Positions 28,009 to 36,313 of a DNA stretch of 36,389 bases are shown here, piece by piece (position 1 is the first letter of the stretch; every line of letters begins with the position of its first letter). A model generated the notes under the pieces. The model worked only from the letters and a program-made list of their open reading frames with translations, was not told the DNA's origin and searched no databases. Where the stretch lies: positions 1 to 36,389 of the forward strand of contig CAZYDR010000030.1 of NCBI GenBank assembly GCA_964645285.1. Direction: 5' to 3'. Made by a program: the position numbers and the translations under genes. The stretch comes from JAYZAP01 sp964645285 (GTDB lineage: Bacteria > Pseudomonadota > Alphaproteobacteria > JAAXGF01).

Positions 28009-28863
28009 CTAGTCGCGCCCTAATAATCTAGCCGCATTGTCTCCTAAGAGACCATCGAGGACGTGGCCCTTGAGGCCGAGGCCGCGCCATTCGCCGATGG
28101 AGCGGTCCATGGCCATGACCGGCCAGTCGGTGCCGTGCAGCACCTGACCGGCGAGCACGCTGTTCATGAAGCGGTACATGACCTCCCAGCCGCTGCCGGC
28201 GGCGCCGATGTACTTGGGCGCTAGACCGCCGAACTCCATGTAGACGTTGGGGTGCTTGCGCGCCACAGCGACCATTTCCGCGACCCAGGGCCAGCCGCCA
28301 TGGCAGGCGATCAGGGTCAGGTCGGAAAAATCGCAGGCCACGTCGTCGAGCTGTAGCGGGTGGTCGTTACGGATTGGATGAGTGACGCCGTAGTTGATGC
28401 CCGTATGGACGCAAACCATGAGCCCGAGCTCGGCGGCCTTGGCGTAGAGCGGATAAAGCCGCCCCTCATTGATCCCCATGCGGAAGAATGATGGCTCCAT
28501 GGTGATGCCGACCATGCCGGCTTCGGCGCACTGAGCGATCTGCTCGACCGCGCGCATGATGTCGTAGGGCGCCATGGAGACCGTGCCGATGCCGGTAAAG
28601 CGGTCGGGATGGTCGGCGACAAGCTTGGCCACGGCCGCATTCAATCCATCGGCCGGGTCGCCGAACTCGTACTCCGCATGAACCACCGCATGGTCAACCC
28701 CGGTGGTATCCATGGCGGCCAACAGGTCATCGAGGCTGGCAGCGCTCTTGTTCGAGATGTCGAGCACCTCATCGTAGCGGCCGCTGATCTCCGGCGGTGT
28801 TTCCAGCCTCGGCCCCAGTTCAACGGGCAGGCGGACGCGAAAATCGATGACCGGCGACGACAT
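28009..28863 (-). CDS. Amidohydrolase-2 family protein (TIM-barrel hydrolase/decarboxylase type)
   Basis: This 284-residue protein has the fold markers of amidohydrolase family 2: VCVHTGINYG, LIACHGGWPW and VLHGTDWPV, carrying the barrel His, His and Asp. The strand-1 HxH motif is replaced by Arg9-x-Arg11 (IDFRVRLP), so the metal site is incomplete. Related proteins with the same start are annotated only as amidohydrolase. The substrate is unknown. ATG 28863 (MSSPVIDFRV) is preferred; the frame runs further upstream but without family resemblance. It is encoded alone, convergent with ispB and divergent from tRNA-Pro. Confidence 0.83.
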   Translation of the reverse strand: MSSPVIDFRVRLPVELGPRLETPPEISGRYDEVLDISNKSAASLDDLLAAMDTTGVDHAVVHAEYEFGDPADGLNAAVAKLVADHPDRFTGIGTVSMAPYDIMRAVEQIAQCAEAGMVGITMEPSFFRMGINEGRLYPLYAKAAELGLMVCVHTGINYGVTHPIRNDHPLQLDDVACDFSDLTLIACHGGWPWVAEMVAVARKHPNVYMEFGGLAPKYIGAAGSGWEVMYRFMNSVLAGQVLHGTDWPVMAMDRSIGEWRGLGLKGHVLDGLLGDNAARLLGRD

Positions 28864-28944
28864 TATGTTTACTCCGAAAGCGGCGAACCAGGGCCGACCA
28901 TAGGCGGCTCCCGGGCCGAACACCAGAGATGCACACCACACCGC

Positions 28945-28973
28945 TTGCGGCCATGGGGCGAAGGGGTTATATC
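28945..28973 (+). promoter_or_regulatory. Probable promoter of tRNA-Pro
   Basis: TTGCGG (28945-28950), 17 bases, then TATATC (28968-28973) forms a sigma-70-like promoter. It would start transcription around 28980, just before the tRNA 5' end at 28994. The fit is moderate (3 of 6 and 4 of 6 to consensus), but the location is right. Confidence 0.5.
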
Positions 28974-28993
28974 ATGCGCCCTCGAACCCCGGT

Positions 28994-29070
28994 CGGGGAG
29001 TAGCTCAGCCTGGTAGAGTGCCGCGTTCGGGACGCGGAGGTCGGAGGTTCGAACCCTCTCTCCCCGACCA
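28994..29070 (+). tRNA. tRNA-Pro (CGG anticodon)
   Basis: A full cloverleaf is visible. The acceptor stem CGGGGAG pairs with CTCCCCG with the Pro-type C1-G72 pair, and the D-arm has AGCTCAGCCTGGTAGAG. The anticodon stem is CCGCG/CGCGG around the loop TTCGGGA (anticodon CGG, reading CCG), and the T-arm has GGTTCGAACC. The CCA end is encoded, giving 77 bases. A T-rich run follows, consistent with termination. Confidence 0.96.
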
Positions 29071-29167
29071 ATTATTCTTTCTGTTCCAAGTTCTGGAGCC
29101 GGCGTCGTATCGTCGGCGGGATCGCCATGAGCAATTCGACAGGGTGTTCACCTCATGAGGCGGCATC

Positions 29168-30113
29168 ATGTGGCTTAACGACCTCACTGCCTGGGCCGCC
29201 GCCATTAGCCACACCCCGAAGCCGGGCGGCGCGTTCTACGGCCGAGGGTCATCCGCTGATCATGGTGTTCGACGATGAAGCCGAGGCCGGTGGTTTTCGG
29301 CGCCTGAAGAAACGCGGCGTATGGCACGATCCGGAGGCCGAACCGCTGTACTATTCCTATCGCACGGTTGTCGATGCTGAGGCCGTGCTGGAAGACGGGG
29401 TGATCCTCGACGAGGCCACCGGCGTTTACTGGAACTGGCGCACCGCCGACGTCAGCAGTGAGAATCAAGCCAGGCGCCAGGGCTATAGGGACACCCCCGG
29501 AGCCTATCGCGGCTACGTCGCGCAAAAGTTCGGCGATAAAGCCTACATCGGCTTCAAACCGGACTGGTTTAACAAATCAGGGTACTTCGAGTTGTACTCG
29601 GCAATCCTCGAGGCTAAGGGTTTCGCGCCGCTGCCGAACTACGTCCCTATACCGGAGCACCATGCGAAGAACCCTGACGAATTGATCCTCACCACCTTCA
29701 GGATCAACGTACAGATGCTTTCACGAACCCAGAACCGCATGTGGCTCGATGAGATCAGCATCGACAACGCGGCCTGGATCAATCCCGAAACGGCGGCGGC
29801 CAAGGGCATCGTCGATAGCGATCGAATCAAGATCAAGTCGTTGCTTGGCGAGATTGAAGCCGTTGCGAAAATGACCGAAAACGTCGTTCCGGAGGCCATC
29901 ACCATGTCGAGCCACGGCGGGCGCTGGGAATACGGCCGATACGCCTCGGGCGAGAAGGCGCCGTACGGTATCGACGTCGACTCGCCATACGAGGAACTCA
30001 AGTGGTGGCCCGCCGATGGCGGCCATCCCAACCGGATCATTCCAAACTCATCCGAACCGATTAGCGGGCAGCAGCGCTAGATGGATACGGTGGTTTCGGT
30101 GACCAAGGCATAG
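29168..30113 (+). pseudogene. Decayed C-terminal part of a molybdopterin oxidoreductase (TtrA/PsrA-like)
   Basis: An open stretch encodes about 270 residues resembling only the C-terminal portion of large Mo-bisPGD oxidoreductases. It has NPETAAAKGIVDSDRIKIKSLLGE, AITMSSHGGRWEYGRYASG and HPNRIIPNSSEPISGQQ. The Fe-S and catalytic domains are missing. Two further lesions are likely. Near 29243 the frame changes by one base (MWLNDLTAWAAAISHTPKPGG... reads into GHPLIMVFDDE only after a shift). An in-frame TAG at 30078-30080 interrupts the end, since the same frame continues MDTVVSVTKA to a second stop at 30113, and that tail is normal for this family. Which reductase it was cannot be determined. 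Confidence 0.75.
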
Positions 30114-30121
30114 ACAGGAAA

Positions 30122-30271
30122 GTTGGGAACGAAACCACCCACAAGCGCGGGCAGCGTCAGCACCAGGAAGCCCGTGAAACCGGCATGACCTGTATCGACT
30201 GCCACTACAACCTGGTCCACGACGAGATTGAGCCGCGCGAAAGCTTCCTCGAACAGGCGGGAGTTGAGTAG
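30122..30271 (+). pseudogene. Fragment of a NapC/NirT-like c-type cytochrome
   Basis: This frame ends in QEARETGMTCIDCHYNLVH followed by about 16 residues and a stop at 30269-30271. It looks like the last haem-binding segment (CIDCH) of a membrane-anchored multihaem cytochrome of the NapC/NirT type. No N-terminal anchor or other haem motifs are present. It sits directly after the molybdopterin fragment, as expected if both are remains of one respiratory operon. The upstream limit of homology is approximate. Confidence 0.6.
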
Positions 30272-30276
30272 AGGCT

Positions 30277-31503
30277 CTACGTTACCTCGATGGGTGCCCG
30301 GAATTTAGGGTCGCGCCATTCGCTATTTTCCATGACCTGGGCCAGGGCTTCAACAGCGTCGACGATGTCGCCATAGCGCAGATAGAGCGGCGCCATACCG
30401 AAGCGCATGACGTCGGGGGCGCGGAAGTCGCCGATGACGCCGCGGGCGATCAATGCCTGGCTGATGGCGAAGCCCTCGGAATGGACCAGGGCTAAATGGC
30501 TGCCCCGCGCGGCCGGGTCGCGTGGGCTCAATACCGAGAGGTCGGGGCAACGGCGCTCGACTTCGGCGATGAATAACTCGGCCAGAGCCATGCTCTTGGC
30601 GCGGACCACGGCCATATCCGCTGTGGCAAACAAGTCCAGCGACGCCTGCAAGGCCCTCATGGACAGCACCGGCTGGGTGCCGCAAAGGAATTTGCGGATG
30701 CCTTGATCGGCGCGAAAATCAGTCTCGAAGGCGAAAGGCTCGGCATGAGCCCACCAGCCGGACAGGGGCTGCCGTAACCGCTGATGCAGCCGTTCGGCGG
30801 CGTAGATGAACGCCGGCGCGCCAGGGCCGCCATTGAGATACTTGTAGGTACAGCCGACGGCGAGATCCACATTCCAGTCATCGAGGGCCAACGGCACTGC
30901 GCCGGCCGCATGGCACAAATCCCACAGAGCCAGAGCGCCGGCCTGCTGAACCGTCGCCGTCACCGCCGCCATGTCCATGAGAGCGCCGGTGCGATAGTCG
31001 ACCGCGTTCAATAGCGCCACGGCGACGTCGTTGCCTAACGCCTCTTCGATGGGCTGACCCTCGATCAGCAACCGCAATTCAAGGTCCGGCCGTCCGGCCA
31101 GTAGCCCCTGGATAATGTAGAGATCGGCGGGAAAGCTGTCGGCCTCGGCAACGATGACCTGCCGACCCGGATTGGCGTCAAGCGCCGCCCACAGGACTTT
31201 GTGAAGATTGATTGAGGTGGTGTCGGTGACCACGGTCTGATCCGGCGTGGCGCCGATCACCCCGCCCAGCACGTCGCCCAGGGTCTCGGGCAACCGCCAC
31301 CAGCCGTCCCGCCGCCAGGCGGTAATCAAGTGCTCGGCCCATTCGGTCTCCACCGCCGCATTCACCTCATGGCGTACCGCCTTGGGCATGGCGCCCAGAG
31401 AGTGGCCGTCCAGATAGATGACGCCTTGCGGAATATGAAAGCGCTCGCGCATAGGAGCCAGGGGATCGTCGCGGTCCAGGGCCGCCGCCAGGTACTGGCT
31501 CAT
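30277..31503 (-). CDS. kynU: Kynureninase
   Basis: This 408-residue PLP enzyme cleaves L-kynurenine to anthranilate and alanine. It has the family blocks IYLDGHSLGAMP, VTDTTSINLHKVLWAAL, ALWDLCHAAGAVPLAL and the PLP lysine in GCTYKYLNGGPGAP (Lys221). The C-terminal RFGMAPLYLRYGDI is also typical. It is the last gene of a five-gene minus-strand operon and overlaps its neighbour (ATGA at 31500-31503). No tryptophan dioxygenase or kynurenine formamidase is in the window, so the tryptophan route is not shown. A related beta-cleavage substrate is possible. Confidence 0.92.
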   Translation of the reverse strand: MSQYLAAALDRDDPLAPMRERFHIPQGVIYLDGHSLGAMPKAVRHEVNAAVETEWAEHLITAWRRDGWWRLPETLGDVLGGVIGATPDQTVVTDTTSINLHKVLWAALDANPGRQVIVAEADSFPADLYIIQGLLAGRPDLELRLLIEGQPIEEALGNDVAVALLNAVDYRTGALMDMAAVTATVQQAGALALWDLCHAAGAVPLALDDWNVDLAVGCTYKYLNGGPGAPAFIYAAERLHQRLRQPLSGWWAHAEPFAFETDFRADQGIRKFLCGTQPVLSMRALQASLDLFATADMAVVRAKSMALAELFIAEVERRCPDLSVLSPRDPAARGSHLALVHSEGFAISQALIARGVIGDFRAPDVMRFGMAPLYLRYGDIVDAVEALAQVMENSEWRDPKFRAPIEVT

Positions 31504-32495
31504 CGCAGCATGAACCCGCCGCCGAGGCGATCATCGGGCTCCTCGGTGAATTTTGATTCGCCGCTGTAGTGAGCCTCGCCGCCGACTTCCACGGTGACCG
31601 CCGGGATGTCGCCGCAAACCGTTTTGGATACCGCCTGGCCGCTGAACAGGGCGCCGGTGACACTCTCGAAGCCGCGGGGTTCACCGAGAGCGACCTGGCC
31701 GCGCCGGTACTGCACGGCCATGCGCGCCGCGACGCCGGAGCCGGTCGGGCTGCGATCGACCTGGGAATCGGCGAAGACGCAGATATTGGCGGTTGGCGTT
31801 TCGGCGCCATCGTCACCATCGGTCAGGATAGTGCCATAGAGAAAGGCGAGGTCGTCGTCGTCGGGGTGACCGAGGGCCACCTGATCCTTGACTGCCGCCG
31901 TCACCGCGTCGGCGACGTCGACAAGGTCGCGCACCCGCGATGTGCGCACATCGAGACCGAAACGCGCCGCCGGCGCCAGGGCATAGAACGCGCCGCCGTA
32001 ACCGATATCCACGGTGACCGCGCCGTGTTCGGCGGTTTCCACGGTGACATCCAGTGCAAAGGCGAAGGACGGCACGCTCTCGAAGCGCACGGCGCCGGCG
32101 CGACCCTCGGCCACCGCCACATGGGCGACCACCAGGCCGCAGGGGCACTGGATGGCGACCCGGGTCTCGGGCTCGACCGCCGGCACCATGCCCCGGTCCA
32201 CGGCGTAGCGCCCGAGGGCGATTACCGCGTGACCGCACATGGTGCTGTAGCCTTCGTTATGCATGAACAGCACCGCCATGTCCGCATCGACCAAATCGGG
32301 CTCGACCGGGATAATGCCGTACATGTCGTAGTGGCCGCGCGGCTCGAAGATGACCATGCGGCGCAGATGGTCCAGGTGTTCACGCACATAGCGCCGCTTG
32401 GCCAAGATTGTGTCGCCGGGAATGGTCGGATAGCCCGAAGTGACGATGCGTACGGGCTCGCCCCCGGTATGCATATCGACGGTGGTGATAGTCAC
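31500..32495 (-). CDS. Proline racemase-fold enzyme, trans-3-hydroxy-L-proline dehydratase type
   Basis: This 331-residue protein of the proline racemase superfamily has TVDMHTGGEPVRIV, the first active-site cysteine in MCGHA (Cys87) and the second site DRSPTGSG, where Thr251 replaces the Cys found in proline racemase and 4-hydroxyproline 2-epimerase. A Cys/Thr pair marks trans-3-hydroxy-L-proline dehydratases, which make pyrroline-2-carboxylate. The start is GTG 32495, overlapping the upstream stop by four bases (GTGA); the longer open frame to 32810 lies inside the neighbouring gene. The assigned activity is an inference from these two residues. Confidence 0.88.
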   Translation of the reverse strand: MTITTVDMHTGGEPVRIVTSGYPTIPGDTILAKRRYVREHLDHLRRMVIFEPRGHYDMYGIIPVEPDLVDADMAVLFMHNEGYSTMCGHAVIALGRYAVDRGMVPAVEPETRVAIQCPCGLVVAHVAVAEGRAGAVRFESVPSFAFALDVTVETAEHGAVTVDIGYGGAFYALAPAARFGLDVRTSRVRDLVDVADAVTAAVKDQVALGHPDDDDLAFLYGTILTDGDDGAETPTANICVFADSQVDRSPTGSGVAARMAVQYRRGQVALGEPRGFESVTGALFSGQAVSKTVCGDIPAVTVEVGGEAHYSGESKFTEEPDDRLGGGFMLR

Positions 32496-33949
32496 GCTTC
32501 TCCCCGGCGGTGAAGACGCCCCGGTCGCTCGCCGGTCCATTCGCCGCCACGCCACACCGCCCGGCCGTTGACCATGACCAGGCTGATACCCGCCGCTGGC
32601 TGCTTGGAATCCGTGAAGCTGGCACTGTCGATGACCGTGTCCGGGTCGAACAAGGTGATGTCCGCATAGGCCCCAGCGGAAATGACGCCCCGTCTCGCCA
32701 GGCCGAACACCCGGGCCGGCACGCCGGTCATGCGCCGCACCGCTTCCTCCAGGCTGAACAGGCCGAGATCGCGGGAGTAGCGGCCAAGCACCCGGGGGAA
32801 CGTGCCCCACAGGCGCGGATGGGGCTTCTCGTCATGGGGCAAGCCGTCGGAGCCGATCATGGCGTCGGAGAACGCCAGGATGCGCTGCAGGTCGTCTTCG
32901 TCCATCTGGAAATAGACCGCGCCGGCCGGGTCGAGGCGCTCGGCGGCCTCTTCCCGCGAGCAGCCCCAGTCGGCGCAAATGTCGTCCAGGTCGCGCCCCG
33001 CCAACTCCGGGTGGGCCTCCGACCAGGTCACCAGGATGCGCGGACAGTCGTCCATGAAACTGGGCAGCAGCACGGTCGAGCTGGCGACATAGGGATAGAC
33101 GTCGAGATCCACCACCTGGCTGCGCCGGGCCGCCTCGATCAGCGCCAGGGTCTCCTTGGTGCGGCCGTAGTTGCGCGGGCCGCTGCATTTGTGATGGGAG
33201 ATAACCACCCGCACCCCGGCGTCACGGCTGGTGCCGATTGTTTCTTCGATGGAGTCGATCACACCATCGCCCTCGTCGCGCATATGGGTGGTGTAGACAC
33301 CGCCGACCCGCTCCAGTCGCTCCGCCAGGGCGGTGACTTCCGAGGCCGGCGCGTCGATCGCCGTGGGATAGGCCAGACCGGTGCTGAAACCCACTGCGCC
33401 GGCATCCAGGACCTCGTCGAGCAGCCCGGCCATGCGGGCGATCTCGTCGTCGGTGGCGGCGCGGTCGAGCCTGTCCATAACCCCCGCACGGAGCGTCGAA
33501 TGGCCGGTCAGCATGGCCACGTTGACCGCCGCGGGGTCGGCATCGAGGGCCGCTACATATCCCGCCGCCGTAGGAAAACGATACCAGTCACGACCACCGA
33601 GCAGGTTCATGGGCGGCGGCGGGTCGCCAACCAGGGCCAATGGCGACAGGCTGACTCCGCAATTGCCGGTGACCACCGTGGTCACCCCCTGGCTGATCTT
33701 GGGCGTCATGTCCGGACCCGACAGCACCAGCCGGTCGTCGTGGGTATGGGCGTCGATGAAGCCGGGCGCCACCACCAGGCCAGCGGCATCGACCTCGGCC
33801 CCAGCCGTCACGGCGCCGAGATCACCAACCGCAACAATGCGATCGTCGGTCACCGCCACATCGGCGCGGAACCGGGGGTCGCCGTCGCCGTCGATAACGT
33901 CACCGCCCTTGATCAGGACGTCGCAGCGTTCGGGGATAATCTCACTCAT
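32492..33949 (-). CDS. N-acyl-D-amino-acid deacylase (D-aminoacylase) family amidohydrolase
   Basis: This 485-residue metal-dependent hydrolase of the amidohydrolase superfamily has the metal motif DAHTHDD and the D-aminoacylase Cys ligand region VTGNCGVSLSPL. It also has THMRDEGDGV, SHHKC and the catalytic Asp area GSDGLPHDEKPHPRLWGTFPRVLGRY. These match enzymes that remove acyl groups from N-acyl-D-amino acids. The exact substrate is unknown. ATG 33949 overlaps the stop of the preceding lyase gene (ATGA), and its stop overlaps the dehydratase start. Confidence 0.9.
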   Translation of the reverse strand: MSEIIPERCDVLIKGGDVIDGDGDPRFRADVAVTDDRIVAVGDLGAVTAGAEVDAAGLVVAPGFIDAHTHDDRLVLSGPDMTPKISQGVTTVVTGNCGVSLSPLALVGDPPPPMNLLGGRDWYRFPTAAGYVAALDADPAAVNVAMLTGHSTLRAGVMDRLDRAATDDEIARMAGLLDEVLDAGAVGFSTGLAYPTAIDAPASEVTALAERLERVGGVYTTHMRDEGDGVIDSIEETIGTSRDAGVRVVISHHKCSGPRNYGRTKETLALIEAARRSQVVDLDVYPYVASSTVLLPSFMDDCPRILVTWSEAHPELAGRDLDDICADWGCSREEAAERLDPAGAVYFQMDEDDLQRILAFSDAMIGSDGLPHDEKPHPRLWGTFPRVLGRYSRDLGLFSLEEAVRRMTGVPARVFGLARRGVISAGAYADITLFDPDTVIDSASFTDSKQPAAGISLVMVNGRAVWRGGEWTGERPGRLHRRGEA

Positions 33950-35067
33950 GACGCGCCTCTTACCTCATCGGCCGAACGGCCTACAATTTCGTGATAGAGC
34001 GCCGGGTCGGTGGCGCCTTCGCTGCCGATTACCAGCAGGCGGCTGTTGCCGTCGAGACCCAGAGCGCCGTCGCGCCGGGCTTCAATGGCGGCGGCAAGGC
34101 CAGCCACCGCTGATTCACCGGCAACCACGGCCGGGTCGCCGTCGCAACCATGAGCAAGCTTGCGCATCAAATCCCGGGCCGTGTCATCGCCGACCGTGGC
34201 GAAGCCATCACAGCCGGCCCACAGAATGTCCCAGGCGAGGAGCGAGACCTCGCCGGCGGCAAGGCCGGCCATAACCGTATCGAGATCACCATGGACCACC
34301 GTTGGCGTTCCTGCCTTGGCGCTCTCAAACAGGCAGGCGGCATTATCCGGCTCGGCCACCACGAAGCGCGGCCGGTCGGCGCCATAACGTTGCCAGAATG
34401 GCGCCAGCACCGCTGCCGCCAGCCCGCCGACGCCGCCCTGGGCGAAGATATGGGTCGGCGGTTTGCCATCGGGCAGTTGGTCCATGACCTCGCCGGCCAT
34501 GACCGTGTAGCCATGCATGACGTCGCAGGGCACATCTCTATAGCCCGGCCAAGACGTATCGGACACCACGTACCAGCCGTTGGCGGCGGAGTCATCGGCC
34601 GCCTGATGCACCGAATCATCGTAGTTACCGAGGACGCGGCGAACTTCGGCGCCAAAGTTTTCAATGGCCCGTTGGCGGCCTTCGCTGACATGAGCGTGGA
34701 TGTAGATGACGCAACGGCAGCCCGCCACCTGGGCACCCCAGGCGACCGAGCGGCCGTGGTTGCCGTCGGTTGCCGAACAAACGGTGATGTCCTTGCCGGC
34801 ACTGCGTACCAGCTTGGCCACCGCATAGGCGCCGCCCAGGGCCTTGAAGCTGCCGAGGCCGAAACGCCCGCTCTCGTCCTTGTAGTAGATGGCGCCAAGC
34901 CCGGAAGCAGCAGCAAGGCCGGGCAGTGACACCAGAGGCGTCGTCTCGTAGCCGGGCCAACCGGTTATTTCGCGACGCGCGGCCTCGAAGTCATCCTGAT
35001 TGAGGATGGCCTGAAGCGCCGGCCCGTATTCGTTCGACGGGCCGGCATTCGGGTTGACGATCAGCAT
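33946..35067 (-). CDS. Diaminopropionate ammonia-lyase family PLP enzyme
   Basis: This 373-residue fold-type II PLP enzyme is like DpaL/YgeX, which degrades 2,3-diaminopropionate to pyruvate and ammonia. Diagnostic segments are YKDESGRFGLGSFKALGGAYA (PLP lysine in SFK), TDGNHGRSVAWGAQ, NYDDSVHQAADDSAANGWYVV and DTSWPGYRDVPCDVMHGYTVM. It is slightly shorter than E. coli DpaL (398). It starts at ATG 35067, one base after the M24 gene stop, and overlaps the next gene, so it is in the same operon. Threonine or hydroxy-aspartate dehydratase activity is less likely because of the NYDD and WxGY motifs. Confidence 0.9.
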   Translation of the reverse strand: MLIVNPNAGPSNEYGPALQAILNQDDFEAARREITGWPGYETTPLVSLPGLAAASGLGAIYYKDESGRFGLGSFKALGGAYAVAKLVRSAGKDITVCSATDGNHGRSVAWGAQVAGCRCVIYIHAHVSEGRQRAIENFGAEVRRVLGNYDDSVHQAADDSAANGWYVVSDTSWPGYRDVPCDVMHGYTVMAGEVMDQLPDGKPPTHIFAQGGVGGLAAAVLAPFWQRYGADRPRFVVAEPDNAACLFESAKAGTPTVVHGDLDTVMAGLAAGEVSLLAWDILWAGCDGFATVGDDTARDLMRKLAHGCDGDPAVVAGESAVAGLAAAIEARRDGALGLDGNSRLLVIGSEGATDPALYHEIVGRSADEVRGAS

Positions 35068-35068
35068 G

Positions 35069-36313
35069 CTATTCGATGATCCCGAGATCGTAGGGCACCT
35101 TGGACAAGAACTTGGCCTCGTCCTCGAGGAAAGCCATGGACTCGATCATGAAGAACAGCCCGGCCTCATGGGGCAGGAAGAACTGGTTCTCGTAGTTGAC
35201 CACCGTGCCGGGCACGAACAACTCGTCGATATTGACGTCGGAATTGACGTCGTAGACGAAGTTGCCGACCCAGTCGGGATGGAAGGCAATGCCCATCTCG
35301 TAGCCGCCGATATAACCACGGTCCTGCCAGATGCCCTGGTCTTCGTAGAAGGCCTTCATGGTCTCGTAGAATTCACGGACCGGCAGGTTGGGCCGGATCA
35401 TGTCCTCAATCACCTTCATGGACTCGACCGACTTCTGGGTCTGGAGCAGGACGTCCGGGTCGGGCTCGCCCAGGGAGAAGGTGCGCGCCATGTTGCAGTG
35501 ATAGCGTCTGACCACGCCGGAGCAGTCGACCAGCACGATATCGCCGGCCTCCATGATACGCCGCGACGACATGGCGTGGGCGGCGGCCGATTTCTTGCCC
35601 GACAGAACGGGCTGGGTAATGGCCGCGTTCTCACCTCCGGCGCAAGCCATGGCGTAGACCATGGCGCCGTAGACTTCGAGTTCCATGACGCCGGGCCGAA
35701 GTGCCTCGGCGGCGGCGTTAAGGCCGATATCGGCGATCCGCGCGGCCTCGTAGATGCATTCCATCTCGGCGGCCGATTTGACGCCGCGCAGGTCACGAAC
35801 CAGCTGGGTGGCGTCGACCACCTTGGCGCCGGCGGCGGTGAAACGCGCCTCGGCGCGCAGGCTGAGCTCACGATTGGGACGATAACTCCAGAACTCCATG
35901 CCCACGGTGCCGGGCAACCAGCCATCGGCGGTCAGTTCGTCGACGATGAAACTGGTGCCGTCGCGCATGGTGTCCGGCGGGAATACCCGGGAATCCTTCG
36001 AGACGCTGCAATAGCGCGACAGAACCGCCTCGCGCTCGGTGTCGAACAGAATGAACTTGTCATGATCCACATGGATGGCGATGCCGCTGGTCGCCGGCCA
36101 TACCTTGGGGCTTTGCGCCTGATACCACTCACACTGATAGCCGGAGATCCAGTTTATTCCCTCGGGCGAGGTAATAAACAGTACGTCGAGCTTATCGACC
36201 GCCATCTGATTGCGAATACGGGTCAGGCGATTGGCATATTCCTCATCGGAAAACGGATATTCGAGAGGAGGGGTCAGGTTTTGTATGGCGTGGTCGCGAT
36301 TGCTCAGGCTCAT
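35069..36313 (-). CDS. M24-family hydrolase (creatinase / ectoine hydrolase-like)
   Basis: This 414-residue pita-bread-fold hydrolase has an N-terminal creatinase domain (LTRIRNQMAVDKLDVLFITSP) and a C-terminal M24 domain. At the canonical metal positions it has Asp263 (VDCSG) but Asn274 in place of the second Asp (YHCNMART), with His in IAFHPDW and Glu residues in NYENQFF and MIESMAF retained. The metal site is therefore altered, as in creatinase and some ectoine hydrolase (DoeA/EutD)-like members. ATG 36313 is chosen, with AGGGAA at seven bases upstream; an ATG 13 codons further upstream is less likely. It is the first visible gene of the operon, and its promoter is near the window edge. 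Confidence 0.87.
   Translation of the reverse strand: MSLSNRDHAIQNLTPPLEYPFSDEEYANRLTRIRNQMAVDKLDVLFITSPEGINWISGYQCEWYQAQSPKVWPATSGIAIHVDHDKFILFDTEREAVLSRYCSVSKDSRVFPPDTMRDGTSFIVDELTADGWLPGTVGMEFWSYRPNRELSLRAEARFTAAGAKVVDATQLVRDLRGVKSAAEMECIYEAARIADIGLNAAAEALRPGVMELEVYGAMVYAMACAGGENAAITQPVLSGKKSAAAHAMSSRRIMEAGDIVLVDCSGVVRRYHCNMARTFSLGEPDPDVLLQTQKSVESMKVIEDMIRPNLPVREFYETMKAFYEDQGIWQDRGYIGGYEMGIAFHPDWVGNFVYDVNSDVNIDELFVPGTVVNYENQFFLPHEAGLFFMIESMAFLEDEAKFLSKVPYDLGIIE

Noticed and set aside
28994..29167. tRNA-associated attachment site for an integrative element
   Set aside because: No direct repeat of the tRNA 3' end and no integrase were found in the window, so island integration is only a possibility.
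29005..29214. Minus-strand small open frame across tRNA-Pro
   Set aside because: It reads through the tRNA gene in reverse (GREGSNLRPP-type peptide), a well-known spurious translation of tRNA genes.
32510..33994. Plus-strand open frame of 494 codons
   Set aside because: Shadow of the D-aminoacylase-like gene on the minus strand; His/Gln/Arg-rich with no motif.
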